Numbered from the stretch's first letter, positions 14,723 to 22,604 are shown. The stretch: DNA of 25,355 nt from an uncultured Sutterella sp. (GCA_905202595.1 CAJKSP010000035.1:1-25355); one strand, 5' to 3'. The notes: generated from the sequence alone by a model not told the origin. Numbers and translations: made by a program.

Positions 14723-15631
14723 TCAGCCTTCTTCGGCTTCAGAGCGGACGACGAGAAGCGGCAGATCCGTGTCGGCGCCGACGCGCACGGCCACCGAGCC
14801 GAGCACGGCGGACTTGAACTTGCCGTAGCCGTGCGAGCCCATGACGACGATGTCGGCGTTCTGCTGCGCCCACTTCGCCACTTCCTCGGCCGGATCGCCC
14901 GTGAGGCGGACGGCTTCTGCGTCGAGGCCGGCGAGCTTGAGCGCGTCGAGGACAGGCTTTGTTGCCGCCGCATAAGCCTTGTCGCGCTCCTCATTGAAGA
15001 TCTTGATGTCGTCGACGGGCGAAACGGTCTCGATGGCGCCGCGCGCGGCGATCGCCGAGATGTCGGGCACGACGTGAAGGACGGAGATCTTGGGCGCGCT
15101 GCCGAAGATTTCAGGTTCGTCTGCGACGAAGGCTGCTGCGGCGTCGCCGTAGGGGCTGCCGTCGACTGCGAGCGCGACGCGAAGGCTTTCCTTCATGGCC
15201 GGGAGCTTGTCGCGGATGAGAAGGAGCGGCGTCTTCGAATACTGAAGAACGGAGCGGCTGACGCTGCCGAGGAAGAGGCTCTTCATCGGCGAGAGGCCGC
15301 GGGTGCCCATGATGATGAGGTCGGAGCGGCTTGCTTCGGCTTCGCGCGCAATGGCTTTGCCGAATTCGCCGTAGACGACCTTGAGTTCCGGGTCGAGGCC
15401 CGCCGCTTCAATGTCGGGGCGAAGCTGCTCGAAGATGCGGCGGCCTTCTTCCTGATAGACCTCTTCGACCGCTTCCATGCCGAAGCGCTGCACGATGCCT
15501 TCCGGAATCGTGTACTGCACGTTGAGGAGCTCGATCTGCGGCTTCTTGCCGAGCAGCGTCGAACGCGACCCGAGAAAGCGGATGATCATCCGGCTGTTGA
15601 GGCTGCCGTCGACAGGTGCGAGGATGCGCAT
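14723..15631 (-). CDS. Tandem-domain universal stress protein (UspA family), paralogue
   Basis: 302 residues, two Usp domains. The first begins MRILAPVDGS and ends with GTRGLSPMKSLFLGS; the second ends with GSHGYGKFKSAVLGS. Both match G-x2-G-x9-G-S and so are probably ATP-binding. The order and sequence of segments parallel the neighbouring 296-residue protein throughout (for example NVQYTIPEG against NVQYSVPES, and SLFLGSVS in both). AAAGGAGG precedes the ATG by 9 bases. It is the upstream member of the pair and carries a candidate promoter in the 239-base region toward the ZIP gene. Which stress induces it cannot be read from the sequence. Confidence 0.92.
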   Translation of the reverse strand: MRILAPVDGSLNSRMIIRFLGSRSTLLGKKPQIELLNVQYTIPEGIVQRFGMEAVEEVYQEEGRRIFEQLRPDIEAAGLDPELKVVYGEFGKAIAREAEASRSDLIIMGTRGLSPMKSLFLGSVSRSVLQYSKTPLLLIRDKLPAMKESLRVALAVDGSPYGDAAAAFVADEPEIFGSAPKISVLHVVPDISAIAARGAIETVSPVDDIKIFNEERDKAYAAATKPVLDALKLAGLDAEAVRLTGDPAEEVAKWAQQNADIVVMGSHGYGKFKSAVLGSVAVRVGADTDLPLLVVRSEAEEG

Positions 15632-15782
15632 GATTCATTTCCTCCTTTCGCGCGGGAGAAGGCGCTTGCCGCCGAAGCGGCGCGCGCCCAAAGCTGCCTG
15701 CGCGCTTGATGAATCGGCGCCGTTCAGCCTTTCCGGGAATGCTGCGAGCTTTCCTCGAAGCGGCTGTTCGGCTCTTGCTTCC

Positions 15783-15816
15783 ATTATGTCAGGCGCGGCG
15801 CGCTGTCATGTTGACA
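15783..15816 (-). promoter_or_regulatory. Candidate promoter/operator for the usp pair
   Basis: On the minus strand, CATAAT (15788-15783) could be a -10 element. Just upstream lies a perfect inverted repeat TGTCA-N3-TGACA (15804-15816) covering the -35 region. The leader to the usp start would be about 145 bases. The repeat resembles but does not match an FNR/ANR site (TTGAT-N4-ATCAA), so the regulator is unknown. Confidence 0.3.
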
Positions 15817-15870
15817 AACCTCGCAGTCTTGCTGAACTGCAAAGGATTCGGGTCGTTTGGATCAGACGCG

Positions 15871-16776
15871 TCATCCGAGCGAGGCGTCGAGCGACATCAT
15901 GACGGCGAAGCCCGCAATGAAGGCGAGCGATGCGGCGTCAGCGCGGCTCGAAACATGTGCGGCCGGAATGAGCTCCTCCACGACGACGTAGATCATCGCG
16001 CCGGCGGCGAAGGCGAGGAGGAAGGGCATCGCCGGGAGAAGCGCTGCGGCGCCGAGCGCGCAGAAAATGGCTGCCGCCGGCTCGACGAGCCCGGAGAGCG
16101 AGCCGAAGAGGAAGGCTCTGCCGCGGGAGACGCCGCTGCCGGCAAGCGGCAGCGCGACGGCGGCGCCCTCGGGAATGTTCTGGATTCCGATGCCGAGCGC
16201 GAGCGCAAAGGCATTCGCGAGCGCTGGCAGCGCGTCTGCGGCTTCGCCCGGCGCAAAGAGCGAGGCGGCGGCCGAGAGGCCGAGCGAACCGCCTTCCGGC
16301 GCGTTGTGGAGCGTGATGGCGAAGAAGAGAAGCGCAGCGCGGCTCATCTTCGTCTTCGGTCCTTCCGGGGACGACGAACCCGGATGCAGATGCGGCAGCG
16401 CCGCATCAAGGGCCTTGAGGAAGAGCGCGCCCGCGATGAGTCCGCCCGATGCGGTGAGCCAGGGCGAGTCGCCGAGGGCTTCGGCACCGTCAAGCGCCGG
16501 AATGAGAAGGCTCCAGACGGCGGCGGCTGTCATGATGCCAGCGGCAAAGCCGAGAGAAAGCGCTTCGGCGAGCTCGCGGCCCGGCGGCGCAGGTCTTTCG
16601 GCCTCATTGCCGGCCGGACGAATGAGAAAGACGGCGGCTGCGCCGAGCGCAGTGCAGAAGAATGTGAAGAGGCCTGCGGCAAGGGCTGCGGCGACGGGCG
16701 CCGCATCGGGCGATGCGGCGGCAAGCGGCGCAATGGCGTCCGCTGCAGAGGCGAGGAGGCTCTGTAGGCTCGTCAT
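15871..16776 (-). CDS. ZIP-family divalent metal transporter
   Basis: 301 residues with about eight hydrophobic segments. The two signature metal-site helices are present: ITLHNAPEGGSLG (TM4, HNxPEG) and GIGIQNIPEGAAVALP (TM5, QNIPEG). Between TM3 and TM4 is a cytoplasmic loop with HLHPG, a short His-containing stretch typical of ZIP proteins. Final segments (LVEPAAAIFCALGA, FAAGAMIYVVVEELIPAA) are characteristic of the GufA/ZupT-like branch. It should import Zn2+ or related divalent metals across the inner membrane. The ATG at 16776 follows CATCATCATC and has no good Shine-Dalgarno; upstream in-frame residues (to 16866) look non-coding. The DcuC terminator lies upstream, so it has its own promoter, probably near the inverted repeat at 16797-16819. 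Confidence 0.92.
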   Translation of the reverse strand: MTSLQSLLASAADAIAPLAAASPDAAPVAAALAAGLFTFFCTALGAAAVFLIRPAGNEAERPAPPGRELAEALSLGFAAGIMTAAAVWSLLIPALDGAEALGDSPWLTASGGLIAGALFLKALDAALPHLHPGSSSPEGPKTKMSRAALLFFAITLHNAPEGGSLGLSAAASLFAPGEAADALPALANAFALALGIGIQNIPEGAAVALPLAGSGVSRGRAFLFGSLSGLVEPAAAIFCALGAAALLPAMPFLLAFAAGAMIYVVVEELIPAAHVSSRADAASLAFIAGFAVMMSLDASLG

Positions 16777-16796
16777 GATGATGATGGTAGCCGAAA

Positions 16797-16819
16797 ATGG
16801 AAGTGAGAAACATTTCCAT
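16797..16819. promoter_or_regulatory. Inverted repeat upstream of the ZIP gene (possible metal-regulator operator)
   Basis: ATGGAA-N11-TTCCAT is a perfect 6-base dyad 20 bases before the ZIP start. Its location suits a repressor site, but it does not match a Zur or Fur consensus that I know. Confidence 0.3.
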
Positions 16820-16916
16820 AGTAGCGGAAGACGGAGACTTTTCGAGATCGATGCAGAAAACGCCAAGCTAGCGGCGCTGTGCGTGTCCGCTGAGAAGAAA
16901 GCCGAGCATCAATGCG

Positions 16917-16950
16917 AAAAGCGCCTCGCTGCAGAAAAGCAGCGAGGCGC
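16917..16950 (-). terminator. Terminator of the porin-dcuC unit (minus strand)
   Basis: A perfect 12-bp stem GCGCCTCGCTGC/GCAGCGAGGCGC with a 6-base loop is followed on the minus strand by TTTTCG. It lies 37 bases past the dcuC stop. Confidence 0.88.
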
Positions 16951-16986
16951 GTCTGTCATGCTGGAAACGTCAGAAAAACGCTTTTG

Positions 16987-18375
16987 CTACATCATCCGCA
17001 CGCAGGCGATGGCCAGAGACACAATCATGGCGAGGAGGCAGGGAATGGCCGTGCGCCGCACGACGGCCATCGGCGTGACGCCGGCAAACCCGGCCACGAT
17101 GATGACGACGCCGGCAACGGGCGACAGAGGACGCAGGCATTCGGAAGCGATCTGCATCATGAGGGCCAAGTCGACAGCATTGCCGTCGAAGCCTTGAGCA
17201 ATAGCCGGCGCCAGCGGGACGAGCGAGGTAAAGGACGCGACGCCCGAGCCCGTCAGAACCGTCACGACGCCGATTACGGCGGACATGATGAGACCCGTGC
17301 CGGCGAGACCGAGGCCAGCTGATTTGGCTGCATTGATGAGCAGGTCGACGAGGCCCGCATTCTGCAGGCCGGCGGCGAAGAGAGCCGCTACGAAGATGAG
17401 GCCGACGACGCTTGTGAGCATGTTGCCCATGCCTTTGAACATGGCGGCGCCGTCCTTGAAGACCGCCGTCGTGTCCCGGCGATGAATCCAATCGACGAGG
17501 ATGGCGACGATCCAGCCCATGAACATGGCGGTCGCAACGTCTAGCGTGATTGTTTTGTAGACGAGCTTATTGAAGGTGAAGAGGAGCACAAGCGGGACGA
17601 GCGGCAGGAGAGCGTAATAGTTCGGCGTGTTCTTAGCCTTCGCCTCCTTGGCGGCCAGCTTCGTGAGATCAGCTTCGACCAGCGTGCCCTTTGCACGGTC
17701 GCGGATGTCGAAGTTCTTCTGGATGATGACATGCGCCACCAGAGCGGCGAGCATGCCGGGAATGTTGGCAACGAGCTGGTATTTGAGAAGGTACTCCATC
17801 GGGTCGACGCCGGCCGTTGTTGCGGAGAGCACGGCGATGGCGCTCGAGGGCGCATAGGAGAAGATGAGGACGGAGCAGATGATGGCGGCAGCGGAAACCC
17901 CGGAGACGCCAAGGCCGATCAGCACAGGATAGACCGAGACGACAAGCAGCATCGCCAGGCCTGCGGCCGATGTCACGACGAGGCCGAGGAAGTGGCCGAG
18001 CACGAAGACGGCGCCGAGCACGACGTACGGCATGGAAAGCCTGCGAAGCGGCTTGAGGCAGAGCTGCACGAGCTTGTCGCTGGCGCCGATCTGATCCATG
18101 TGAGCGGCAAAGCCGCCGGCCACAAGAATGATGAAGCCGGTTGTGAAGATTTGACTCCGGGACACGGCTCTCAGAAGCTCGACGATGTCGAAGCCGATGA
18201 AGCCGGTCGTATGAGCGCCTTTCGGCAGAATGTCCGTGACGCCGGCGAGCACGGCGAGAAGATTGAGGGTCAGGCCGGCAAAAAGGAGGACGATGTTGAG
18301 TTGGTACTTTTTATAGACGCCGTAGCCGGTCAATAGAACGACGACGACTGCCAGGTAGGGAAGAATGGCTTGCAT
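16987..18375 (-). CDS. dcuC: Anaerobic C4-dicarboxylate transporter, DcuC family
   Basis: 462 residues, essentially the length of E. coli DcuC (461). Eleven to twelve hydrophobic segments are visible, with the family-typical early GFIILVAGGFAAHMDQIGASDKLV, the SYAPSSAIAVLSATTA loop, and the late GSGVASFTSLVPLAPA and SECLRPLSPVAGVVIIVAG segments. DcuC proteins exchange or export C4-dicarboxylates, mainly succinate efflux and fumarate/succinate antiport during anaerobic growth. It lies 80 bases downstream of a porin gene on the same strand, and near a LysR regulator and a fumarate-forming lyase; this context favours succinate export or uptake of the lyase's substrate. The start has AGG 9 bases upstream (CAGGCACAAGTTC). 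A strong terminator follows. Confidence 0.9.
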   Translation of the reverse strand: MQAILPYLAVVVVLLTGYGVYKKYQLNIVLLFAGLTLNLLAVLAGVTDILPKGAHTTGFIGFDIVELLRAVSRSQIFTTGFIILVAGGFAAHMDQIGASDKLVQLCLKPLRRLSMPYVVLGAVFVLGHFLGLVVTSAAGLAMLLVVSVYPVLIGLGVSGVSAAAIICSVLIFSYAPSSAIAVLSATTAGVDPMEYLLKYQLVANIPGMLAALVAHVIIQKNFDIRDRAKGTLVEADLTKLAAKEAKAKNTPNYYALLPLVPLVLLFTFNKLVYKTITLDVATAMFMGWIVAILVDWIHRRDTTAVFKDGAAMFKGMGNMLTSVVGLIFVAALFAAGLQNAGLVDLLINAAKSAGLGLAGTGLIMSAVIGVVTVLTGSGVASFTSLVPLAPAIAQGFDGNAVDLALMMQIASECLRPLSPVAGVVIIVAGFAGVTPMAVVRRTAIPCLLAMIVSLAIACVRMM

Positions 18376-18407
18376 GAACTTGTGCCTGAAAAAGAGAAAA
18401 GGGGCTC

Positions 18408-18430
18408 GGCAGCCGTCTGCAGCGGCTGCC
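18408..18430 (-). terminator. Intercistronic hairpin between porin and dcuC
   Basis: GGCAGCCG/CGGCTGCC forms a perfect 8-bp stem with a 7-base loop, followed on the minus strand by GAGCCCCTTTTCTCTTTTT. The T-rich stretch starts about 7 bases late, so it is more likely a leaky terminator or mRNA 3' stabiliser. This would make porin mRNA more abundant than dcuC mRNA. Confidence 0.5.
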
Positions 18431-18455
18431 GTGCATGCTGCTGAGTCGCTTCAGG

Positions 18456-19595
18456 TCAGAAGAACTTCACGACGCCGGCCAGAATCTCTGTGCCGCGAAG
18501 CGTGTTCGACGAGCTCTCTGTTTCCGTTTTCTGCTGCACGTAGCCGAGATCGGCATAGAAGTCGAAGGTCTTGGTGATCTTCCAGTCGTAGCCAACGGCG
18601 ATGGATGTGCGGGTGACGTCGTTCTTTGCGAGCGAATCGTCGGCAAGCTCGGCGTCCATGTAGCCCACGCCGATTTTTGCCTTGCCCGGTCCCATCGGCG
18701 CCTGCAGCACGAAGACGCCGCCTGCGCCGTTGTAGCTGCCGGCGGCAGTCATGTAGCGGGCGTCGCCGTCTGCGCCGACGGAATTGAGCGCGCCTTCATG
18801 GAAGTACGACACGAAGAGATAGGGCTTGACAAAGCCGAAGTCGTAGTTGACGGCGGCGGTGTAGGTCATTGGCTGTTTGTTGCGAGCGCTGGAATTCGCC
18901 TTGTCGATGGTGTCGTAGAAGAAGGTCGCCTTGAAGGGGCCGCGGGTGTAGCGGGCGGCAGCGGACATATAGCGGTCGTTTGAATCCAGCGTGCCGCCGT
19001 CCTGATCGCTGCCGAACGAGTACTGGAAGAAGAGCTCCAGGCCGGCGAAGTTCGGCGTGGCGTAGACGACTGAATTGTTGACCGGGAAATAGTTTCCGGA
19101 GGTCATGGTCTTATGGCCGGCAACAAAGCTGTGCATCGAATTGCCGAAGGGATCCACGTTGTTCGTCGTGCCGAGCGCGGTGCTGCCGACAGGGCCTTTC
19201 AGGACGCCGAGGCGGCCCATGGTGAGCTTGCCGAAGGGGCCGGAGACGGCAACAGAAGCTTCGCGCTCCCACATGGTGCCGGCGGTCTGGAAGGTGCCGT
19301 CGTCGGCTTTGAACTGATTTTCCAGCACAAAGGACACGGCATAGCCGTTTCCGAGATCTTCCTTCCCGCGAAGGCCGACGCGGGAGGAGTTGCGCATGCC
19401 GGAATTCATGGAGGCGCTCCAGTCGCCGTCTTTAGCGGTGGGACCGTTGCCGGACGCTCGAGAGAGCGACAGGCCCATGTCGACGACGCCGTAGATTTGA
19501 ACATCTGCCGCTTGTGCGGCGCCGATGATCGCAGCGGCGAAAGCGCCGGCAGCAGCGGCGATGCCGGCGCGGCGAAGGAACTGGCGGTTGCTCAT
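18456..19595 (-). CDS. Outer-membrane porin, Gram-negative (Porin_4/OmpC-like, Burkholderiales type)
   Basis: 379 residues from the ATG at 19595, with AAGGAG 7 bases upstream. The signal peptide ends in IIGAAQA-ADVQIYG, and the mature start VQIYGVVDMGL is the typical first strand of trimeric 16-stranded general porins of Betaproteobacteria. Other landmarks are SRVGLRGKEDLGNGY, FVLENQF and REASVAVSG-FGKLTMGRLG. The protein ends in Phe (VVKFF), the outer-membrane assembly signal. It diffuses small hydrophilic solutes; placed directly before dcuC, it probably carries their substrate across the outer membrane. A candidate promoter on the minus strand, TTGACC-N17-CAGATT, is weak. The copy of CAAAGTTTTTTTG upstream (19690-19702) is shared with the lysR-lyase region. 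Confidence 0.93.
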   Translation of the reverse strand: MSNRQFLRRAGIAAAAGAFAAAIIGAAQAADVQIYGVVDMGLSLSRASGNGPTAKDGDWSASMNSGMRNSSRVGLRGKEDLGNGYAVSFVLENQFKADDGTFQTAGTMWEREASVAVSGPFGKLTMGRLGVLKGPVGSTALGTTNNVDPFGNSMHSFVAGHKTMTSGNYFPVNNSVVYATPNFAGLELFFQYSFGSDQDGGTLDSNDRYMSAAARYTRGPFKATFFYDTIDKANSSARNKQPMTYTAAVNYDFGFVKPYLFVSYFHEGALNSVGADGDARYMTAAGSYNGAGGVFVLQAPMGPGKAKIGVGYMDAELADDSLAKNDVTRTSIAVGYDWKITKTFDFYADLGYVQQKTETESSSNTLRGTEILAGVVKFF

Positions 19596-19689
19596 GAATG
19601 ATCTCCTTTTTGGTTTTAGAGGGCAGGCCGAATCTGGCCGTGCCGCCACTATCGGTCAAGAGGGATCCTGAACAACAGAGCTAAAAAAT

Positions 19690-19702
19690 CAAAAAAACTT
19701 TG
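19690..19702 (-). promoter_or_regulatory. Copy of a CAAAGT(T)nG motif upstream of the porin gene
   Basis: On the minus strand the sequence reads CAAAGTTTTTTTG, about 95 bases before the porin start. Nearly the same word, CAAAGTTTTTTG, occurs at 20780-20791 between lysR and the lyase gene. It could mark a shared LysR site linking porin-dcuC and the lyase. It is T-rich, so chance is possible. Confidence 0.3.
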
Positions 19703-19744
19703 ACGATTTTCACCAATTGCTGCTGCGATGCGAATAAACCCCTA

Positions 19745-20722
19745 TCAGTCGATTCGCAGTTTTATGGGGCCGACGATCGGTTCGAGGATGCGTTCGCATT
19801 CTTCATGAACGGCGTGCATGAAGGCGCGATATTGCTCGATAAGCGTGCGCACGCGCTTAAGCCGCATGGTTTCCGGACGCGCATAGATGTAGAGCTTTTG
19901 TGGAGTCGGCCGCCAGCCTGGAAGAACCGGGACGAGCTGCTTGAGCTGCAGGGAGCGGAAGCAGTGCAGAGCCGGGATGCCGGGTTCGATGCCGGCCCCA
20001 AGGAGCGTGGCGTTATGGGCGCTCGCGGCTGAGTCGAATCGGATGACGCTCTTCCAGTGAACCGGTTCAATTCGGCTCCCGTTCTGAAGGCTGTGAATGG
20101 CCGGACGCATGGAGCCGGAAAAGACGACGCCCGTATGCTCTCGGAGCTCTGCCGGTTCAGACGGAATGCCGAACTTGGAAATGTAAAGGGGCGAGGCGCA
20201 GGGAATCATCGCGCCGATGCCGTAGCAGATCTGCACGAAGTTGGGATGCGTACTGTCGGCGCCGTAGCCGCAGATGACGTCAAGCCGCCCCCGGGGCGTA
20301 TCGAATGAAATGGGCGGCGAGCCGGTATATTCGTTGACGCTCAGCGCAATGTCGGGCCATTCCTTGTTGAATTGAATGAGGAAGGGCAGCAGGAAGTTCT
20401 GCAGCACGAGCGGCGGCAGACCGATTCGGATGGTGCCCTTCATAACGTCGGGATCCTTGTCGAGGCTCTCCATCAGAAGGCGATGCTCGTCGAGCATGCG
20501 CTTGGCGCATCCGTAGGCCTTTTCGCCGTTTTCTGTCAGCTTGAACGGGCGGATGGATCGGTCGAAGAGCTGCACGCCGCCAAGCGCCGCTTCAAGGCTC
20601 CTGATGATGCGGCTGACTCCTGAAGCATCCATGCCGAGCGCTTCGCACGCGCCTGTGATGCTTCCCGCTTCGGCGACGGAAAAGAAGACTTCCCAACTTT
20701 CCAGATCCATATCTCTACGCAT
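19745..20722 (-). CDS. LysR-family transcriptional regulator
   Basis: 325 residues from the ATG at 20722 (MRRDMDLESW). The N-terminal winged helix-turn-helix (about 5-65) reads FFSVAEAGSITGACEALGMDASGVSRIIRSLEAALG, then LFDRSIRPFKLTENG, the usual LysR pattern. The effector domain (about 90-300) starts GTIRIGLPP and keeps the periplasmic-binding-protein fold layout. The frame is open much further upstream, but that part carries no family sequence; a GAGG lies about 11 bases before the chosen ATG. The gene is transcribed divergently from the lyase gene and lies just upstream of the porin-dcuC pair in the same direction. That arrangement, with the dyad at 20764-20785, makes it the likely regulator of the lyase and perhaps of the transporters. 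The effector is probably the lyase's substrate or product. Confidence 0.92.
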   Translation of the reverse strand: MRRDMDLESWEVFFSVAEAGSITGACEALGMDASGVSRIIRSLEAALGGVQLFDRSIRPFKLTENGEKAYGCAKRMLDEHRLLMESLDKDPDVMKGTIRIGLPPLVLQNFLLPFLIQFNKEWPDIALSVNEYTGSPPISFDTPRGRLDVICGYGADSTHPNFVQICYGIGAMIPCASPLYISKFGIPSEPAELREHTGVVFSGSMRPAIHSLQNGSRIEPVHWKSVIRFDSAASAHNATLLGAGIEPGIPALHCFRSLQLKQLVPVLPGWRPTPQKLYIYARPETMRLKRVRTLIEQYRAFMHAVHEECERILEPIVGPIKLRID

Positions 20723-20763
20723 AAAGACGCCTCGCTGCTTCTTGCTTGCAGGTTCATCGCAGG

Positions 20764-20810
20764 ACTTTGCGAAAAACAGCAAAGTTTTTTGGCCTGTCTG
20801 AAACTTTACG
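20764..20810. promoter_or_regulatory. Candidate LysR operator between lysR and the lyase gene
   Basis: ACTTTGC-GAAAAACA-GCAAAGT is a perfect 7-base inverted repeat (20764-20785). A partial third copy, ACTTTACG, lies at 20803-20810 in the same orientation as the first half. A long symmetric site plus an additional half site, close to the regulator's start in a divergent promoter region, is the usual layout of LysR binding and activation sites. It starts 42 bases from the lysR ATG. Confidence 0.5.
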
Positions 20811-20852
20811 CGAAGCCGGCCGGAGACGGACACTTTTAACGGCCCGAAGCGC

Positions 20853-20876
20853 AGCCTCTTCGCATTGAAAGAGGCT
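20853..20876 (+). other. Hairpin in the leader of the lyase gene
   Basis: AGCCTCTT and AAGAGGCT form a perfect 8-bp stem with an 8-base loop, about 50 bases before the lyase start. It is followed by a pyrimidine-rich stretch without a clean T tract. It may be an attenuator or simply a leader structure. Confidence 0.35.
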
Positions 20877-20925
20877 CGGCTTCTCTTCTTCAATTTGAGC
20901 CATGCGCTCGAAAGGCAGGACAACT

Positions 20926-22419
20926 ATGACGCAAGGAACGCCTTCAACCGGCACAGCATGCCGAGAATTCGAAACTGTTTTCTGGAAAGGTCAGAAGCCG
21001 CCTCGCGACGAGTTCTTCTGGCTCTCGCAAATCAACAAGTGCACGCTCGTCATCAACACCGACGAGGGGCTGCTCGATCCGAAGAAGTCGCCGGCTTATG
21101 CGCGCGGTTTGAAGAAAGTCATCGCGGATGCATCGACATCCGGAAGCTTCCGCCCGAAGATGTACATCCATTACGAGCCGCTCATGATCGACGCCTGCGG
21201 GATCGACGTGACGGCCATGCATGCCGGGCGTTCAAGTCAGGACATGCATACGACTTTTCATCGCGCCATCTTTCGCGATCTGACGCTGGAGATCGCCGAA
21301 GCGCTTCTGAATGTGCGGACGGCGCTTCTGAAGCTTGCCGAAGCGAATAAAAGCACCATTGCGCCCAACTATACGAACGGCGTGGCTGCGCAGCCGAACT
21401 CTCTCGGGCATATGTGGCTCGGCCATCTGGCGGGATTCTCGCGCGACTTTGAGGCCATCAAGGACGAATGGAAGCGCCTCAACCGCTGTCCCATGGGCTC
21501 GACCGTGCTCAACGGCACGAGCTGGCCGCTCAACCGCCGGCGCATGGCGGAGATGCTCGGCTTCGACGGCCCGATCGACAATGCCTTTGATGCAGGCCAG
21601 GTGGCCGGCACGGATGTAGCGGTGACGGCGGCGCTTCTTTTGGTGAAGCCCATGATGCATGTCCAGCAGTTCATCCAGGACATCATGGTGCAGTATGCCG
21701 AGCCGCATCCCTGGATTCTCGTTTCAGCCACTTACGCTTCAAGCGCCATGCCGCAGAAGCGCAATCCGGGCTCGCTTATTGATGTCCGCCGCGATGCCAA
21801 TGAAGTGATGGGCCTCCTTTCGACCGTGCTCTGGCGCGCGCATGGACTGCCGACCGGCATGTACGACGCCAAGGACATCATTCAAAACGGGGCGCCGCTG
21901 CGCGAAGCTGAAGCTGCGCTCAATGCCTTTGCCCGCGTGCTCGGCTTGCTTCGCGTAGATGCCAAGCGTGCGCTCGATGAGCTCAATCAGGATTGGACGT
22001 CTTCTCAGGAGCTTGCCGACATACTGATGCGCCGCTTCGGCATTCCGTTCCGTCTGGGCCACCGCACTGCAAGCCGCATGGTGACTTTGGCCCGTGAGCG
22101 CGGCTTTACGCCGCTGACGTTCCCGTACAGCGAAATCTGCCGGCTTTATGCAGAGGTTATTGCAGAAGCGAAGGAAGAGGGCGTTCCGCAGACGTTTCCG
22201 CTGAGCGAAAAGGAATTCCGCGAGGCGCTCGATCCAATCGCCATCGTCAGGCGGCGCGCCACGCTGGGCGGTCCGCAGCCGGCTGAACTTGAGAGGCAGT
22301 TCCGCGATGCGCATGCCCAGCTGGAGGCGGACAGCGCCTGGCTCAAGGAAAAGCGCGATGCTCTGGCGGCAGCGGAAGCGAGCACTGAAGCTGCCTTTGA
22401 GGCGCTTGCCTCTCGGTAG
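20926..22419 (+). CDS. Fumarase/argininosuccinate-lyase superfamily C-N (or C-O) lyase, atypical
   Basis: 497 residues. The ATG at 20926 follows AGGA at 5 bases; an upstream in-frame ATG at 20902 has no ribosome site. The fold landmarks follow argininosuccinate lyase (ArgH): signature 1 as MHAGRSSQD (98-106), signature 2 as YTNGVAAQP (149-157), CPMGSTVLNGT, and the catalytic loop SSAMPQKRNPG with Ser272/Ser273 and Lys278. ArgH has GRSRND and YTHLQ-x-AQP at the first two sites, so two substrate-contact residues (Arg to Ser104, Asn to Gln105) and the active-site His (to Asn151) are changed. The superfamily eliminates an amine or water from a C4 acid to give fumarate. It is probably not the biosynthetic ArgH. 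Its divergent LysR gene and the nearby dcuC suggest a catabolic lyase for an N-substituted aspartate, related in idea to ethylenediamine-disuccinate lyase. The exact substrate is unknown. The C-terminal 60 residues are a charged coiled coil. Confidence 0.8.
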   Translation: MTQGTPSTGTACREFETVFWKGQKPPRDEFFWLSQINKCTLVINTDEGLLDPKKSPAYARGLKKVIADASTSGSFRPKMYIHYEPLMIDACGIDVTAMHAGRSSQDMHTTFHRAIFRDLTLEIAEALLNVRTALLKLAEANKSTIAPNYTNGVAAQPNSLGHMWLGHLAGFSRDFEAIKDEWKRLNRCPMGSTVLNGTSWPLNRRRMAEMLGFDGPIDNAFDAGQVAGTDVAVTAALLLVKPMMHVQQFIQDIMVQYAEPHPWILVSATYASSAMPQKRNPGSLIDVRRDANEVMGLLSTVLWRAHGLPTGMYDAKDIIQNGAPLREAEAALNAFARVLGLLRVDAKRALDELNQDWTSSQELADILMRRFGIPFRLGHRTASRMVTLARERGFTPLTFPYSEICRLYAEVIAEAKEEGVPQTFPLSEKEFREALDPIAIVRRRATLGGPQPAELERQFRDAHAQLEADSAWLKEKRDALAAAEASTEAAFEALASR

Positions 22420-22504
22420 ACGAGGAATCGGCCTGCAGCCGCATCCCGCCGAAAGATTCCTCTCATGAAAGAGAAGGAAAGTTCGAGCCGGATGAAATGA
22501 TGAG

Positions 22505-22542
22505 GGAGCGCAGAAAGGAATCTTCTGCGCTTTCCATTTTTT
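22505..22542 (+). terminator. Terminator of the lyase gene
   Basis: AGCGCAGAA pairs with TTCTGCGCT around 7 bases (extended by GG and CC), followed by TTCC and six T. It lies 86 bases after the lyase stop. Confidence 0.85.
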
Positions 22543-22550
22543 AAAGGTCA

Positions 22551-22585
22551 AAAGCGGGACAGCCCTCGAAGAGCAGTCCCGCTTT
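22551..22585 (-). terminator. Terminator of the AraC-family gene (minus strand)
   Basis: AAAGCGGGAC and GTCCCGCTTT form a perfect 10-bp stem around 15 bases, with TG then ACCTTT downstream on the minus strand. It sits 20 bases after the AraC gene stop, back-to-back with the lyase terminator. Confidence 0.75.
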
Positions 22586-22604
22586 CATCAGCTGAACTTG
22601 AGGT

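Noticed and set aside
13634..15709. Long plus-strand frames (328 and 333 codons) opposite the two usp genes
   Set aside because: They are antisense to conserved Usp domains with intact ATP motifs and have the Arg/Ala-rich composition of shadows.
15804..15816. FNR/ANR box
   Set aside because: The dyad TGTCA-N3-TGACA has neither the TTGAT half sites nor the 4-base spacing of an FNR site.
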